From positions 31,440 through 95,439 of the forward strand of contig JAEINQ010000016.1 of assembly GCA_016342285.1 (NCBI GenBank): a stretch of 64,000 nt of DNA, written 5' to 3'. Positions within the stretch are counted from its first letter, which is position 1, and each line of letters opens with the position of its first letter. Both the position numbers and the translations under genes were made by a program. The DNA is from Desulfobacterales bacterium. Lineage in GTDB: Bacteria > Desulfobacterota > Desulfobacteria > Desulfobacterales > JAEINQ01. A model generated the notes under the pieces. That model saw only the letters and a program-made list of their open reading frames with translations, had not been told where the DNA came from and did not search any database. Below are positions 33,118 through 40,860 of the stretch, one piece after another.

Positions 33118-34331
33118 GACCGGCGCCCGGCCAGGGCGGCCACCCGGTCCAAAACCAGGTCGGCCACATCGTCTTTGGGAAGGTTGGGAAAGGCTTCGCG
33201 CCGGCCGTCCCGGTGAAAGAGGGTCACGGTGTTGTTGTCCGCACCAAAGCCGGTTCCCGGCAAACCAACCAGATTGCCGACGATCAGGTCGAGGTTTTTT
33301 GTCTCGAGCTTGGCCAGGGCGTTTGCTTCCAGGGATTCGGTCTCGGCAGCAAACCCCACGAGCACCTGCCCGGTCTTTCGCTGCCCGAGCTCCTTGAGGA
33401 TATCGACGGTCTTGACCAGTTCGATCCCCATGACCGCTTCGCTTTTCTTGATCTTTTGCCCGGCACGCTCCCGGGGGGCATAGTCGGCCACGGCCGCGCT
33501 CTTGACGATGACGTCCGAGGTGTCCATGGCGGCAAAAACCGCCTCGGCCATTTCCGCGGCGCTCTCCACGCCGATCAAGCTGACCCCGGTCGGCACGGGC
33601 AGACCGGTCGGACCGGCGACCAGGGTGACGGCCGCACCACGTCGGGCGGCAGCCCGGGCCAGGGCATACCCCATTTTTCCCGAAGAGTGGTTGCTGATAT
33701 ATCGGACCGGATCGATGGGCTCCCGGGTGGGGCCGGCGGTGATCAGGATTCGCTGGCCGTTCAGGTCCTGGGGAGTCAGGGCGCAATCGAGGTAATAGAG
33801 AATCTCCTCGGGTTCAGGCAGCCGCCCCGGGCCGGTGGTGCCGCAGGCCAGACTCCCGGCAGACGGTTCGACGATACGGTATCCGTCCGCTTCGAGCCGA
33901 TCGATATTGCGCCCGACCGCCCGGTTTTCGTACATATGGGTGTTCATGGCCGGACAGATCAGCACCGGCACGGTCACGGCCAGGGCAAACGTGGTCAGGG
34001 CGTCGTCGGCGATACCGCCAGCCAGTTTGCCGACGAGATTGGCCGTGGCCGGAGCGATAACCACCGCGTCGGCCTCCCGGGCCCATTCGATGTGACGGAT
34101 GGCGGCATCGGCTTCCCGGTCTTCCTCCCCAAAGAGGCCGGAGCAGACACTGCGGCCCGACAGGGCGGCAAATGTCAGGGGGGTGACAAACCGTGTGGCG
34201 TTTTCGGTCATGATCACACGCACACGGGCACCTCGCCGGGTTAACAGGCGCAGCAGTTCCACCGCCTTATACGCGGCAATGCCGCCACTGACCCCCAGAA
34301 CAATCTCTTTATCGCAAAGATGATCGGTCAT
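33114..34331 (-). CDS. coaBC: Bifunctional phosphopantothenoylcysteine decarboxylase/synthase
   Basis: 405 aa. Two steps of coenzyme A synthesis are in one protein. The CoaC half has [35 protein letters not shown] with the active His, and [13 protein letters not shown] with the substrate-clamp Asn. The CoaB half begins [20 protein letters not shown] and has [21 protein letters not shown] and a KIKKSE loop. Length and order are normal. It is followed by the UDG gene with a 4-bp overlap. Confidence 0.95.
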   Translation of the reverse strand: MTDHLCDKEIVLGVSGGIAAYKAVELLRLLTRRGARVRVIMTENATRFVTPLTFAALSGRSVCSGLFGEEDREADAAIRHIEWAREADAVVIAPATANLVGKLAGGIADDALTTFALAVTVPVLICPAMNTHMYENRAVGRNIDRLEADGYRIVEPSAGSLACGTTGPGRLPEPEEILYYLDCALTPQDLNGQRILITAGPTREPIDPVRYISNHSSGKMGYALARAAARRGAAVTLVAGPTGLPVPTGVSLIGVESAAEMAEAVFAAMDTSDVIVKSAAVADYAPRERAGQKIKKSEAVMGIELVKTVDILKELGQRKTGQVLVGFAAETESLEANALAKLETKNLDLIVGNLVGLPGTGFGADNNTVTLFHRDGRREAFPNLPKDDVADLVLDRVAALAGRRS

Positions 34332-34364
34332 GACAGAATCGTTGGTCCTTTTATCCGCGACCGG

Positions 34365-34600
34365 CGGGCATGGCCTTTGTTTGCCCCTGAAGGGGGCTGG
34401 GTTACCGCCTCAAACAAGTTTGAAGTGACTATAGTGATCTATAGTGACTAAAGTTGAGGAGTCGCTTCGCTCCACCATTTTTTATAATGGGCAGGATTCC
34501 TTCACTTTAGCTCACTCCAAACTTTAGTTCACTTTAGTCACTGGCAACAAAGCCGCCTCGGCATCGCCAAATCATGCTTACCAGTCCCCGGGACACGGGT
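34365..34600. repeat. MITE-like dispersed element, copy at 34.4 kb
   Basis: Parts in order: TTTGCCCCTGAAGGGGGCTG, GTGACTAAAGTTGAGGAGTC, TTCGCTCCACC, ATAATGGGCAGGATTCC, then CACTTTAGCTCACTCCAAAC and TTTAGTCACTGGCAAC. The ends are worn. It lies between coaBC and a lipoprotein gene and has no ORF. Confidence 0.7.
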
Positions 34601-34624
34601 TTTTAAGCCCCATTGAGCGACGTG

Positions 34625-35110
34625 CTATTTCATCAGACCCGATGCCGGTTCGTGAATGGTCGGTGCCACCCAGATCTCCACATCGGTAGCAAAATTGCTG
34701 TCGGTGATGTTGATGACGCACCACCGGTTCTCCTTTTGAAACATCATAATGGTCCGGGGCGACTTGAAGGAAGAGACTAGCCGCCAGTTGTCCTTGGCCA
34801 TGTTGGATTCGAAAAAGGCGATCAGGGAGCTGATCTCCACCCGTCCACGCATGGCCAGCACCCCTGCGGACAGCCCGGGGGTCTGAAACACGAAGGATGC
34901 GCCCTTGTCGATCTTCAGCTCACTGGGAACCAGCACGTCCCCAAAATCGTAATATAGGGGAACGGGGCCCTGGTCTTTGGCGGCGGTGGGCGGTCCCGAT
35001 CCTCCGGAACCTTTTTGCGTCAGGGACGCACAGCCCGTGGTCATCAACATCAAAACGGCCAGCACCACCACGGAGGCTTGGGCCCATCGCCTTCTCGGAA
35101 ACTCGGTCAT
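34625..35110 (-). CDS. Lipoprotein of unknown function
   Basis: 161 aa. The lipoprotein signal VVVLAVLMLMTTGC precedes a Gly-rich linker and one globular domain: VPLYYDFGDVLVPSELKIDK, SFVFQTPGLSAGVLAMRGRV, LIAFFESNMAKDNWRLVSSF, SPRTIMMFQKENRWCVINIT. The alternation of strands and an amphipathic helix suggests a small alpha/beta envelope domain; similar lipoproteins are typical of sulfate-reducing Desulfobacterota, but I cannot name the family. ATG 35110 has a strong RBS (AAGGAGGA); 60 codons upstream in frame are unsupported. Confidence 0.75.
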   Translation of the reverse strand: MTEFPRRRWAQASVVVLAVLMLMTTGCASLTQKGSGGSGPPTAAKDQGPVPLYYDFGDVLVPSELKIDKGASFVFQTPGLSAGVLAMRGRVEISSLIAFFESNMAKDNWRLVSSFKSPRTIMMFQKENRWCVINITDSNFATDVEIWVAPTIHEPASGLMK

Positions 35111-35249
35111 CTGCGATTCCTCCTTCATGTCATCAAGATTGCGCATCGCCACGACAGCGGCGGCACAACGCCCGTCGCCGGAATAGGCGCATACGGCGTT
35201 GATTACTATTTTGTTCGGGGACCTGTCAATGCGGATCACTCTGGTTTGA

Positions 35250-35305
35250 ATTGAACATTGAGCCCCCCTTCGGGGGCTACCTAAGGCCACCCGCTCTGCG
35301 GGTGG
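35250..35305 (-). repeat. Mosaic intergenic repeat (CCACCCGC hairpin type), copy C, inverted
   Basis: Read on the minus strand: CCACCCGC-AGA-GCGGGTGG (35305-35287), then an AGCCCCC/GGGGGCT hairpin and a CTCAATGTTCAATTC tail. The order matches copies A and B. Confidence 0.6.
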
Positions 35306-35309
35306 CGCC

Positions 35310-36404
35310 TCACCTTCTCCGGGTGTCCGCCAGATAGGTGGTATAGGTGCGACGGACCCCCTCTTCCAGAGCGATCTTCGGCGACCAGCCCCGTCGCCTC
35401 AACTCGGAGATGTCCAGCCGCTTGCGGGGGGTGCCGTCCGGTTGGGTCCGGTCCCAGATCACAGCGCCTGAAAAACCGACGATGTCAGCGACCAGGGTGG
35501 CCAGATCGCCGATACGAAGATCCTGGCCGCAACCCACGTTGAACAAGCCCTGATCGCCGATTACCTCAGCATCGAGCCCCATCACGAACAGGCAGGCATC
35601 GGCCATGTCATCCACATGGAGAAATTCGCGGTAGGGGCGGCCCGATCCCCACAGCCGGACACCGGCACCGCCGGCAGCCCCGTTTTGGAATCGGCCTGGA
35701 AACGGAGACCGGTGTCCAGCCGCCTCGCCGATGCCGGCAAGTCCGGCCAGGATATCGTCCGGAATGGCGCCCCAGTGTTGCTGGTCCGCGGCAATGCCGT
35801 CCCAGTCGCCCTGTTGGGCCAGTTTGGCCAGGTGAAACTTACGGATCAGAGCCGGCAGCACATGGGACGTTCGAAGATCATAATTGTCGTTGGGCCCATA
35901 GAGGTTGGTCGGCATCACCGACAGGTAACGGGTGCTGTATTGGCGATTGTATGCCTGGCACAACTTGATCCCGGCGATTTTGGCCACGGCATAGGGTTCG
36001 TTGGTCGGCTCAAGGGGGCCGGTCAACAGGTGCTCTTCTTTCAGGGGCTGAGGGCCCAATTTGGGATAGATACAGGAGCTGCCGAGAAAGAGCAGTTGCC
36101 TCACACCGGCGCTAAAGGATTCGTGAACCACGTTGACGGTCACGGCCAGGTTTTCGTAGATGAACTCAGCCGGAAAGGATCGGTTGGCCTCGATGCCGCC
36201 GACCTTTGCCGCAGCCAGGATCACCAGGTCGATGGCTTCAGTCTGAAAGAAGACCCGAACCGCCTGCTGGTCCAGAAGGTCGAGTTCCTGGCGGGTCCGG
36301 GTTACCAGATGCTCAAACCCCTCCTGTTTGAAATGCCGCAATACGGCGGATCCGACCATTCCGGTATGGCCGGCCACAAAAATTCGCAGATTTTTTGACA
36401 GCAT
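35310..36404 (-). CDS. fcl: GDP-L-fucose synthase
   Basis: 364 aa. It converts GDP-4-keto-6-deoxymannose to GDP-L-fucose for surface polysaccharide. The NADP fold begins FVAGHTGMVGSAVLRHF. The SDR triad is Ser in LGSSCIYPK and Tyr-Lys in YAVAKIAGI. NLYGPNDNYD and the C-terminal YREFLHVDDMADACLF are family motifs. The protein is about 45 residues longer than usual because of an inserted Gly/Ala-rich segment (roughly residues 195-245, QQHWGAIPDDILAGL to RFQNGAAGG) in the loop before LWGSGRPYREF. It starts a few bases after the gmd stop. Confidence 0.92.
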   Translation of the reverse strand: MLSKNLRIFVAGHTGMVGSAVLRHFKQEGFEHLVTRTRQELDLLDQQAVRVFFQTEAIDLVILAAAKVGGIEANRSFPAEFIYENLAVTVNVVHESFSAGVRQLLFLGSSCIYPKLGPQPLKEEHLLTGPLEPTNEPYAVAKIAGIKLCQAYNRQYSTRYLSVMPTNLYGPNDNYDLRTSHVLPALIRKFHLAKLAQQGDWDGIAADQQHWGAIPDDILAGLAGIGEAAGHRSPFPGRFQNGAAGGAGVRLWGSGRPYREFLHVDDMADACLFVMGLDAEVIGDQGLFNVGCGQDLRIGDLATLVADIVGFSGAVIWDRTQPDGTPRKRLDISELRRRGWSPKIALEEGVRRTYTTYLADTRRR

Positions 36405-36410
36405 AACCAC

Positions 36411-37502
36411 CTACTCGTAGAAATCCTTGATCGCATACCCCTGACTCAGGCAGAGTTTGTCCCTGCCGGCTGCCTCCAGGTCGTGACGAACCATTTCCGC
36501 CACCAGTTCATCAAAGGATGTGGCAGGGACCCACCCGAGCTTTTTCCGGGCCTTGGTCGGGTCCCCCAAAAGGGACTCCACTTCGGTGGGCCTGAAATAG
36601 CGCGAATCGATGCGCACGACTCCGTCAGAGCCGTCGTTTCCATGGATGCTGCCGGTCTCGGCCACCCCCTGCCCCTGCCAGGTGACGGTCATGTCCAGAT
36701 GGCGGCAGGCGATCTCCACGAATTCGCGAACCGAATGCTGCTCACCCGTGGCGATGACGTAGTCTTCGGGAGCGCTCTGCTGCAACATCAGCCACATCAT
36801 CTCCACATAATCCCGGGCATGGCCCCAATCCCGCCGGGCATCGAGGTTTCCCAGATAGAGACTGTCCTGAAGCCCCATTTTGATGCGCGCCAGGGCCCGG
36901 GTGATCTTCCGCGTCACAAAAGTCTCACCCCTTAAGGGAGACTCGTGGTTGAACAAAATCCCGTTGCAGGCATAAATACCGTAGGCCTCCCGGTAGTTGA
37001 CCGTGATCCAGTAGGCGTAGAGTTTGGCCACCCCATAGGGCGAGCGGGGGTAAAAAGGGGTGGTTTCGCTCTGGGGCGTCTCCTGCACCATGCCGTAGAG
37101 CTCGGACGTGGAGGCCTGGTAGAACCGGGTGGTGTCGACCAGGTCGAGCATGCGGATGGCCTCCAGGATCCGCAGGGTGCCCAGGGCATCGGCGTTGGCC
37201 GTGTACTCAGCGGTCTCAAAAGAGACTTTCACATGACTCTGGGCGGCCAGGTTGTAAATCTCGTCCGGCCGGACCTCCTGGACGACCCGAATCAGGTTGG
37301 TGGCGTCGGTCAGGTCACCGTAGTGCATGAAAAAGCGCACATCGGATTCGTGGGGGTCCTGGTAGAGATGGTCCACACGGTCGGTGTTGAGCAGGGAAGC
37401 CCTGCGCTTGAGGCCGTGGACGGCGTATCCCTTGTTCAGCAGAAATTCTGCCAGATAGGCCCCGTCCTGGCCGGTGATGCCGGTAATCAGTGCTCGTTTC
37501 AT
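36411..37502 (-). CDS. gmd: GDP-mannose 4,6-dehydratase
   Basis: 363 aa, normal length. It makes GDP-4-keto-6-deoxy-D-mannose, the substrate of the next gene. The Rossmann motif is [17 protein letters not shown], the catalytic Tyr-Lys is in [12 protein letters not shown], and [13 protein letters not shown] and [17 protein letters not shown] are family segments. ATG 37502 has AGGAAAAG upstream. Its start overlaps the stop of the TPR gene by four bases, so the three genes form one unit. Confidence 0.95.
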   Translation of the reverse strand: MKRALITGITGQDGAYLAEFLLNKGYAVHGLKRRASLLNTDRVDHLYQDPHESDVRFFMHYGDLTDATNLIRVVQEVRPDEIYNLAAQSHVKVSFETAEYTANADALGTLRILEAIRMLDLVDTTRFYQASTSELYGMVQETPQSETTPFYPRSPYGVAKLYAYWITVNYREAYGIYACNGILFNHESPLRGETFVTRKITRALARIKMGLQDSLYLGNLDARRDWGHARDYVEMMWLMLQQSAPEDYVIATGEQHSVREFVEIACRHLDMTVTWQGQGVAETGSIHGNDGSDGVVRIDSRYFRPTEVESLLGDPTKARKKLGWVPATSFDELVAEMVRHDLEAAGRDKLCLSQGYAIKDFYE

Positions 37503-37891
37503 CTGCTTTTCCTGTTCGTCATGTTTTCCAGACAGCCAAGACCCGCCAGGCGCTGACGGGTCAAAACCAGGTCGATCCACCGGCCCAAAAGTGCCACCAG
37601 GCGTTCCGGGGCTTGCCGGCGGCCAAGGACGGCGATCTCCTCCAGGGCAGCCTGGTATGCCTCATTGCCCGGGGTCTGCTCCAGCAGGTAACGGTAGATC
37701 GTTTCCGCTTTTCCAAAATGTCCCTGATCCCGATGGATACGGGCCATGGTGGGGGTATAGAATGTAGAGTCGGTTGGTTGAATTGGTTTCATTGGTTTGG
37801 TTGGTTTGGTTGGTTTGGTTGGTTTCATTGGTTTCATTGGTTTCATTGGTTTGGTTGGTTTCATTGGTTTCATTGGTTTCATTGGTTTCAT
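37499..37891 (-). CDS. Small TPR protein with MKP/TKP repeat N-terminus
   Basis: The recognisable part is about 85 residues: [40 protein letters not shown], a TPR unit of the kind used in envelope or polysaccharide loci. The open frame in front of it is a pure run of MKP and TKP tripeptides encoded by a 9-bp minisatellite; a stop lies just beyond (37909). Translation may begin at an ATG inside the array (37891 or a later one) or at ATG of MARIHRD near 37747; none has a good RBS. Downstream it overlaps gmd by four bases. Function unknown; probably part of the same unit as gmd and fcl. Confidence 0.55.
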   Translation of the reverse strand: MKPMKPMKPMKPTKPMKPMKPMKPTKPTKPTKPMKPIQPTDSTFYTPTMARIHRDQGHFGKAETIYRYLLEQTPGNEAYQAALEEIAVLGRRQAPERLVALLGRWIDLVLTRQRLAGLGCLENMTNRKSR

Positions 37892-37899
37892 TGGTTTGT
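37783..37899. repeat. 9-bp minisatellite, 13 units
   Basis: Thirteen tandem 9-bp units, either TTGGTTTCA or TTGGTTTGG (the last is TTGGTTTGT), with no spacer. On the minus strand they encode Met-Lys-Pro or Thr-Lys-Pro in the frame of the TPR protein; units are multiples of three, so changes in copy number keep frame. The two unit types are interleaved, which suggests repeated slippage or unequal exchange. Confidence 0.9.
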
Positions 37900-37950
37900 C
37901 TTGGGTTCATCGGTCCGATCCATCCCGTCGACTCGGCCAAACCGGCCCGC

Positions 37951-38265
37951 TCATTTCTTCCCACTGACCTCTTCACCGGCCTCCGGGGCAAACCGCAAAA
38001 CAATCTCTCCGGGTCCGATCATGCCCAGGTCCTGGCGGGCCACGTGTTCCACATAGGCCGGGTCGTTCCTCAGTCGGTGGATCTCATGGCTGAGTCGAAG
38101 GTTTCCGGCCGCGATTTGCCCGTTTTTCGACCGGAGTGCGTCCCGGCGGCCCTTGGCATGGTTCAGATCCACCAGCCCCTTGTCGCCGAAAACGATCACC
38201 AGCAACAGGCAAAGCAGCAAAGCAGATCCGAAGAGGGCCAGTATCATTTTCTGCACGGTACTCAC
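37951..38265 (-). CDS. FtsB/DivIC-like septum formation initiator protein
   Basis: 104 aa. It has an N-terminal membrane helix (MILALFGSALLLCLLLVIVF), then a coiled-coil segment (LNHAKGRRDALRSKNGQIAA) and the family-typical LRNDPAYVEHVARQDLGMIG ending in EIVLRF. FtsB-like proteins link cell-division complexes across the inner membrane. The start is a GTG (38265) overlapping the murJ stop by four bases (GTGA), so coupled to murJ. The open frame further upstream is unrelated. Confidence 0.85.
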   Translation of the reverse strand: MSTVQKMILALFGSALLLCLLLVIVFGDKGLVDLNHAKGRRDALRSKNGQIAAGNLRLSHEIHRLRNDPAYVEHVARQDLGMIGPGEIVLRFAPEAGEEVSGKK

Positions 38266-39830
38266 GTCCCGGCCCCGTTCCTCGTTAAAAGTCGCCGCGC
38301 CATGGCCAATTCGGGGCATCGAACACACCAGGCAAGCCCGACAAAAATGACAACGCCCGCGGCAACGCTCACCGCTACGGTAGTGAGGCGATGGGCAAAG
38401 GATTGAAAACCCGGCACCGCCGTTTGCACTATCAGCAAACGGACGCCCATGCCCATGACCGCGGCACAGACAGCGATTTTTACCGCCGAACGGGCCATTG
38501 CCGACCAGTTCAAACCACCGAGGCGGACGTTCAGAGTCCGGCCGAGAAGAAACAGGTTCACCATGGAGGCAACAGCAGCGGCCAGGGCCAGGCCCTGAAA
38601 GCCCAAAGGCCCCATCAAGGCCCAGCCCAGGATCAGGTTGCATCCCACCGCAGCGGCACCTGCCATCACCGGTGCCCGGGTCTCTTCCAATGCGTAGCAA
38701 GTGGCCAGGACAATCCGGACAGCAGCAGACGCCCACAGCCCGGTACTATAATACACCAGCGCAGAGGCCGTCAATCGGGCACTGGCCGGGTCAAAGGCAC
38801 CCCGCTGGAACAAAAGCCCCACCAAAGCGTCACCGGTCACCATCAAACCCACCATGGCCGGCACCGAGATAAAGAGCACCAGGCCCATGGACTGGCAAAA
38901 CGTCTCCCTCAGGCCGGGCAGGTCGGCGGCGGTTGACTGACGGGACAAGGTGGGCATAACGGCAGTGGCCAGGGCGACGGCAAACACCCCCAAGGGAAAC
39001 TGCACCAGGCGATCGGCGTAATATAAATAGGAAATGCTTCCCTGGGGCAGCAACGAAGCCAGCAGGGACCCCACCAGCAGGTTAACCTGGTAAACGGCGG
39101 CACCAAAGGCCGCCGGCCCCATGAGGCGGCAAACCCGGACGATGCCCGGGTGCATGGGTTCCGGCGCCGACCAGAACCGAACGCCGGCGCGCGCCAGGAA
39201 AGGCAACTGCAGCGCCAGTTGGAACAGGCCGCCGGCGGCCACGCCGTAAGCCAGCCCCCGCACCGGTGTTTCCAGCCAGGAAACCGTTGACAACACGGCA
39301 CCGATCATGGCCAGATTCAACAAGGCCGGTGCCAGGGCTGGCGCGGCGAAATGTCCCAGAGTATTGAGTATGCCCATGGCCACGGAAACCAGCCCGATGC
39401 ACAGGACATAGGGCATCATGATACGCGTCAAGCTGACAGCCAGGTCCATCTTTTCCGGTGACGCGGCAAAACCCGGTGCCAGCATGCGTACCAACCCCGG
39501 TGCGGCGATCATGCCGAGCGCCGTCAGCACAACCAACACGGCCGCGGCTGTGTGCAGGGCACTTCGTGCAAGGCGGCGCATATCCTGCCGGCCGCCGCGG
39601 CCCAGGGTGTCGGTAAGTACGGGGATCAGGGCCATGCTAAGGGCCCCCTCGGCAAATAGCCGCCGAAGCAGGTTGGGAATACGAAAGGCCACAAAGAAAG
39701 CGTCGGTGGCAAAACCGGCACCGAAAAAACCGGCGATCACCATGTCCCTTACGAATCCAAGCACACGGCTTAAGAGGGTCGCACCGCCCACCACACCGGC
39801 GGCCCGCCATATGCGCCCGGCTTCATTCAC
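38262..39830 (-). CDS. murJ: Lipid II flippase MurJ
   Basis: 522 aa, with about 14 membrane helices. It moves the peptidoglycan precursor lipid II across the inner membrane. The family start is visible: AGVVGGATLLSRVLGFVRDM, then FFGAGFATDAFFVAFRIPNL, with the conserved charged residues in the central cavity. ALAPALLNLAMIGAV and YYADRLVQFPLGVFAVALAT are further signature segments. The start is GTG at 39830 (CGGAGG upstream). It is divergent from rpsT and followed by the FtsB-like gene. Confidence 0.93.
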   Translation of the reverse strand: MNEAGRIWRAAGVVGGATLLSRVLGFVRDMVIAGFFGAGFATDAFFVAFRIPNLLRRLFAEGALSMALIPVLTDTLGRGGRQDMRRLARSALHTAAAVLVVLTALGMIAAPGLVRMLAPGFAASPEKMDLAVSLTRIMMPYVLCIGLVSVAMGILNTLGHFAAPALAPALLNLAMIGAVLSTVSWLETPVRGLAYGVAAGGLFQLALQLPFLARAGVRFWSAPEPMHPGIVRVCRLMGPAAFGAAVYQVNLLVGSLLASLLPQGSISYLYYADRLVQFPLGVFAVALATAVMPTLSRQSTAADLPGLRETFCQSMGLVLFISVPAMVGLMVTGDALVGLLFQRGAFDPASARLTASALVYYSTGLWASAAVRIVLATCYALEETRAPVMAGAAAVGCNLILGWALMGPLGFQGLALAAAVASMVNLFLLGRTLNVRLGGLNWSAMARSAVKIAVCAAVMGMGVRLLIVQTAVPGFQSFAHRLTTVAVSVAAGVVIFVGLAWCVRCPELAMARRLLTRNGAGT

Positions 39831-39857
39831 AAAGCCTCCGGGCAGGCTGTTTTTCCC

Positions 39858-39886
39858 TTGACATGCGGACGGTGAATACATATATG
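39858..39886 (+). promoter_or_regulatory. Sigma-70-type promoter for rpsT
   Basis: A perfect -35 TTGACA (39858-39863), a 17-base spacer and a -10 TATATG (39881-39886) lie 45 bases before the rpsT start. By position the transcript would start near 39893 and include the AAGGAG ribosome site. Confidence 0.8.
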
Positions 39887-39931
39887 AATACTTTTTAGCA
39901 TAAAACCAAACAATGAAAAAGGAGTTCTACC

Positions 39932-40192
39932 TTGGCCAATCATAAATCCGCGATAAAGCGCGCCGGTCAGAATGAGATTCGGCGCTTGCGAAACAAGGCA
40001 GTGAAGACACGGGTGAAAAATATCGTCAAAGACCTCAGGGGGGCATCCGCAACAGAGGGGGATTCCGTGGCGAAACTCCACGAGGCCCAGTCCACCATCG
40101 ACAGGGCCGCTAAAAAAGGCGTGATTCACAGAAACACCGCCTCCCGAAAAATCTCCCGCCTGTCCAAACTGATCAACACCGCCAGCGCTTGA
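39932..40192 (+). CDS. rpsT: 30S ribosomal protein S20
   Basis: 86 aa, starting MANHKSAIKRAGQNEIRRLR with the S20 signature and a basic helical body (KAVKTRVKNIVKDL, AAKKGVIHRNTASRKISRLS). The start codon is TTG, preceded by AAGGAG at normal distance. In Escherichia coli rpsT also uses UUG and is autoregulated at translation; the same could hold here. A 10-bp hairpin lies just downstream. Confidence 0.96.
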   Translation: MANHKSAIKRAGQNEIRRLRNKAVKTRVKNIVKDLRGASATEGDSVAKLHEAQSTIDRAAKKGVIHRNTASRKISRLSKLINTASA

Positions 40193-40200
40193 TCCGCTTC

Positions 40201-40231
40201 GGGTTTGCCGGTCCCTGGGGTCGGCAAACCC
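40201..40231. terminator. Hairpin between convergent rpsT and lptE
   Basis: GGGTTTGCCG (40201-40210) and CGGCAAACCC (40222-40231) form a perfect 10-bp stem with an 11-base loop. It lies 9 bp after rpsT and just beyond the end of lptE, so it could serve both strands, but there is no T-run on either side. Confidence 0.5.
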
Positions 40232-40233
40232 CT

Positions 40234-40746
40234 TCAGAAACGATCCGTCATACTGGTATATAACCGTTCGGCCAAACGTTTTGAAAGCCTTTTCAAGGCT
40301 TCCTGGCGATTTCGTTCGGTGGCGATTTTGTCCGCGCCCACGTCAAAGGTTTCGTTGGCTGTGATCCCCTGGCGCTGCCAGATCTTTTGGCCGTCGGATC
40401 GGGTCATGTCCAAATCCACCACCACGGTCACCCGTCGCTCCTGGGAGGTGTTTACGTCACTGTGGGTCACCGTGGTGGCGCTCACGGACCGGATGGTGCC
40501 CGAAACCCTTGCCTGGGCCCGGTCCGCGCCGGTGACTTCGGCCTGGCGGCTTCGGGTCAGTTCGTAGATGAAATCGTTGGTCAGGGTGTTTTCCAACCCG
40601 GTTTCCGCCGTCCGGTTCTCCAGGATGGCGACCGACACCCGTCGAACGTTTTCCGGAAGGCTCCCGCCGCCGGCGAACCGGTAACCGCAACCGGCCGCAA
40701 GAGTTGCGGCCAGCAGCCAGGCCACGATGATCCAGAGTTTCCTCAT
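40234..40746 (-). CDS. lptE: LPS assembly lipoprotein LptE
   Basis: 170 aa. The signal ends LLAATLAAGC, followed by GYRFAGGGSLPENVRRVSVA, the usual LptE start. ILENRTAETGLENTLTNDFI and the strands RVTVVVDLDMTRSDGQKIWQ then RQGITANETFDV are family features. LptE plugs LptD in the outer membrane. ATG 40746 gives the lipoprotein signal; the RBS is weak. It is downstream of leuS with a 114-bp gap, an order seen in many proteobacteria. Confidence 0.88.
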   Translation of the reverse strand: MRKLWIIVAWLLAATLAAGCGYRFAGGGSLPENVRRVSVAILENRTAETGLENTLTNDFIYELTRSRQAEVTGADRAQARVSGTIRSVSATTVTHSDVNTSQERRVTVVVDLDMTRSDGQKIWQRQGITANETFDVGADKIATERNRQEALKRLSKRLAERLYTSMTDRF

Positions 40747-40860
40747 TTTGTCACCATTGACGCCTGTGATTCCCCCTTGAAAGAGGGAAATAATTCTCAA
40801 TTGATCGTTCACTTGTCCGGTTTCTCGACGCGACAGTGGCCCCTTTCCAAGTCACCACCG

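Noticed and set aside
32416..33786. 456-codon version of the UDG gene starting at 33786
   Set aside because: The extra N-terminal 220 residues are a shifted reading of coaBC; the ATG overlapping the coaBC stop gives a normal family-4 UDG.
37783..37899. Possible CRISPR or microsatellite array
   Set aside because: Units are 9 bp and contiguous with no spacers, so not CRISPR; it is a minisatellite. The same applies to the CCCCTYGA array at 63953 and the 108-bp array at 5616.
37774..38406. 210-codon plus-strand ORF beginning with a VSLVWLV repeat
   Set aside because: It is the reverse reading of the 9-bp minisatellite running on into the FtsB-like gene; no independent support.
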